Origin: Actinomyces sp.
Lineage (GTDB): Bacteria; Actinomycetota; Actinomycetes; Actinomycetales; Actinomycetaceae
Direction of reading: 5' to 3'
DNA: 15,795 nt
NCBI GenBank assembly: GCA_018375675.1
Contig: JAHACW010000053.1
Span: 1 to 15,795 of the forward strand
A model generated the notes under the pieces. The model was not told where the DNA came from and ran no database searches. It saw only the letters and a list, made by a program, of their open reading frames with translations. The translations under genes were made by a program, and so were the position numbers. Below, piece after piece: positions 14,530-15,795 of this stretch; the first letter of the stretch is position 1, and every line of letters starts with the position of its first letter.

Positions 14530-14659
14530 CGCTAGCTGTACCCGGCGGTTCGTAGACCCTCTCACTGCGTGCCGTCGTGTCCCGGTCCAATGCGACCCCT
14601 GTGTTTCCCACCTTGGGACGCAAAGGTCCACACCAATCTGAAATGGAGAGACCACTCAA

Positions 14660-15127
14660 GTGGCAGTTCGAATTCGCCTGAAGCGCGTGGGTAAGATCCA
14701 CGCTGCCCAGTACCGTGTTGTCGTTGTCGATTCGCGCAAGAAGCGTGACGGCCGCGTCATCGAAGAGGTCGGTTACTACGATCCTCAGCCGAACCCGTCG
14801 ATCATCCGCATCGACTCTGAGCGTGCCCAGTACTGGCTCGGTGTTGGCGCTCAGCCTTCCGACCAGGTCCGCAAGCTGCTGGTCCTGACCGGTGACATCG
14901 CCAAGTTCAACGGCAAGGCCGACGCTGTTTCCCGCGTCATCGTCTCCGAGGCTGACAAGGCCGCCCAGGCCGAGCAGGCCATCAAGGACGCCGAGGCTGC
15001 TGCCGAGAAGTCCAAGGCTGCTGCCTCCGCCAAGAAGGCCGAGGAAGAGGCCGCCGCTGCTGCAGCCGCTGCTGAGGCTGAGGCTGGCGAGCAGGCTTCC
15101 GAAGAGGCCGCCGGAGAGGATGCCTGA
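14660..15127 (+). CDS. rpsP: 30S ribosomal protein S16 with long C-terminal tail
   Basis: The first 80 or so of 155 residues are the S16 fold, starting [31 protein letters not shown] and including YYDPQPNP and the [13 protein letters not shown] segment. It binds 16S rRNA and stabilises 30S assembly. The C-terminal 65 or so residues are an Ala/Glu/Lys-rich, probably helical or disordered tail. Tails of this kind are usual in actinobacterial S16 and absent in the roughly 80-residue E. coli protein. GGAGAG at 14645-14650 sits 9 nt before the GTG. A short palindrome, CCACT-CA-AGTGG at 14652-14663, covers the start codon. khpA begins 2 nt after the stop. Confidence 0.97.
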   Translation: MAVRIRLKRVGKIHAAQYRVVVVDSRKKRDGRVIEEVGYYDPQPNPSIIRIDSERAQYWLGVGAQPSDQVRKLLVLTGDIAKFNGKADAVSRVIVSEADKAAQAEQAIKDAEAAAEKSKAAASAKKAEEEAAAAAAAAEAEAGEQASEEAAGEDA

Positions 15128-15129
15128 GC

Positions 15130-15369
15130 ATGCTCGCCGACGCGTTGGAGCACCTGGTCAGCGGGATCGTTGACCACCCCGAAGATGTCGAGGTGACGCC
15201 TCGTTCCATGCGACGTGGCCAGCTTCTTGAGGTTCGCGTGAACCCCGAGGACCTGGGTCGCGTCATCGGACGCGGCGGTCGGACGGCTCGCGCGCTGCGC
15301 ACCGTCATGGGTGCGTTGTCCACGCGTGGCACCGTCCGCGTTGACGTCGTCGACACGGATCGCGAGTAA
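15130..15369 (+). CDS. khpA: KH-domain RNA-binding protein KhpA
   Basis: This 79-residue protein is a single KH domain with the signature GRVIGRGGRTARALR (43-57), where GRGG (47-50) is the GxxG loop that grips single-stranded RNA. Genes of this kind between rpsP and rimM encode KhpA (formerly YlqC), which pairs with KhpB in other Gram-positive bacteria and affects cell elongation and RNA metabolism. Its start is 2 nt downstream of the rpsP stop, so the two are probably translationally coupled. The size and motif leave little doubt about the family; the partner is not in this window. Confidence 0.95.
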   Translation: MLADALEHLVSGIVDHPEDVEVTPRSMRRGQLLEVRVNPEDLGRVIGRGGRTARALRTVMGALSTRGTVRVDVVDTDRE

Positions 15370-15383
15370 GACTCGCACACGTC

Positions 15384-15416
15384 ACGAAGGGGTCCGGCAC
15401 TGCCGGGCCCCTTCGT
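15384..15416 (+). terminator. Hairpin between khpA and rimM
   Basis: A 15-bp stem with one G-U pair (ACGAAGGGGTCCGGC at 15384-15398, complement at 15402-15416) has a 3-nt loop. Only a short TTGTAT follows. It lies 14 nt after the khpA stop and probably ends or attenuates the rpsP-khpA transcript before rimM. A smaller GGGG/CCCC hairpin followed by GTTTAT lies at about 15427-15443. Confidence 0.78.
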
Positions 15417-15458
15417 TGTATCCTTCGGGGGAGTCCCCGTTTATCGTCAGGAGAACAC

Positions 15459-15795
15459 ATGCAGCTCACAGCCGCTATCGTCGGCCCTGCCCACGGCTTG
15501 CGAGGCGAGGTCATCGTGGACGTGCGCAGCGACGACCCGGAGGTCCTGGCACCGGGCGCGCGCTTGGATGTTGCAGGACAGAAGCGTCAGCTCACGGTGC
15601 GTTCCGTGCGGGTACACAAGGATCGCGTGCTGGCCTCGTTTGACGAGTGCGGTACGCGCGAGGAGGCCGAGGCTCTGCGCGGTGCGCGTCTGCTCGTCGA
15701 CGCCCATCCCGAAGAGGACGCCTGGTATCCCCACGAACTCAAGGGACTTGAGGCGCGTACGCCTTCCGGTGACGTCCTTGGAACGGTGAGTGGGC
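15459..15795 (+). CDS. rimM: 16S rRNA-processing protein RimM, N-terminal part, cut by the right edge
   Basis: The frame is open from the ATG at 15459 to the last base, giving 112 codons. The start region (AAIVGPAHGLRGEVIV) is the family signature G-x-HGLRGEV. The later DAWYPHELKGLEARTPSGDVLGTV marks the junction between the N-terminal RimM domain and the PRC-barrel domain. RimM binds S19 and helps mature the 30S head. AGGAGA at 15449-15454 gives good spacing to the ATG. The rpsP-khpA-rimM order is the classic operon, normally followed by trmD, which would lie just outside the window. About a third of the expected protein is missing at the edge. Confidence 0.95.
   Translation, partial: MQLTAAIVGPAHGLRGEVIVDVRSDDPEVLAPGARLDVAGQKRQLTVRSVRVHKDRVLASFDECGTREEAEALRGARLLVDAHPEEDAWYPHELKGLEARTPSGDVLGTVSG

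Noticed and set aside
14536..14659. Known riboswitch or attenuator in the rpsP leader
   Set aside because: I could not find a recognised aptamer core or a terminator/antiterminator pair, so I list the leader only as a point to check.
1..15795. CRISPR array, mobile element, defence island or biosynthetic cluster
   Set aside because: No spaced direct repeats, transposase, integrase, nuclease-toxin pairs or large synthases are seen; gene content and composition are uniformly housekeeping.

Overview
The window looks like chromosomal housekeeping DNA from a high-GC actinobacterium. The best fit is the Actinomyces/Schaalia group of the Actinomycetaceae, judged from protein character alone because no search was possible. 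The supporting signs are strong G/C bias at third codon positions, frequent GTG starts, a class II DAHP synthase, a PPi-type phosphofructokinase, a lysine/alanine-rich N-terminus on the primary sigma factor, and an S16 protein with a long Ala/Glu/Lys tail. There is no CRISPR array, tRNA, rRNA, insertion sequence, prophage or clear sign of horizontal transfer.

Layout. (1) 1-777, minus: the N-terminal part of a DEDDh (DnaQ-like) exonuclease that runs off the left edge. (2) 836-1648, plus: a PlsC-type acyltransferase. (3) 1802-4469, plus: a two-gene operon of PPi-dependent phosphofructokinase and class II DAHP synthase, ending at a hairpin shared with the convergent kinase gene. (4) 4552-6932: a PASTA-type Ser/Thr kinase (PknL-like, minus) divergent from a small Rv2175c-like DNA-binding protein (plus). 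(5) 6948-8051, minus: a trans-polyprenyl diphosphate synthase. (6) 8213-9823, plus: the primary sigma factor, closed by a strong hairpin. (7) 9950-10348, plus: a small unknown single-pass membrane protein. (8) 10407-14444, plus: ftsY, then ffh followed closely by a metal-dependent amidohydrolase. (9) 14660-15795, plus: rpsP, khpA and the 5' part of rimM. Genes 1-5 resemble the Mycobacterium tuberculosis aroG/pknL/Rv2175c/idsA2 neighbourhood as I remember it.

How the genes work together. FtsY and Ffh are the receptor and targeting GTPase of co-translational membrane insertion. RpsP, KhpA and RimM act in 30S ribosome assembly and RNA binding. The kinase and the Rv2175c-like protein are a probable kinase-substrate pair. 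Phosphofructokinase supplies glycolytic flux and DAHP synthase draws on PEP and erythrose-4-phosphate for aromatic synthesis.

The most interesting structure is regulatory, not a new gene. Five genes (exonuclease, kinase, Rv2175c-like, polyprenyl synthase, ftsY) have a TANNNT-like -10 hexamer ending exactly 6 or 7 nt before the start codon, which predicts leaderless mRNAs. At ftsY that hexamer lies in the loop of a perfect 13-bp inverted repeat whose right arm contains the start codon and is followed by a T-rich run. Read-through RNA could therefore fold into a terminator-like hairpin that hides the start, while the gene's own transcript could not. All functions are inferred from motifs read by eye.
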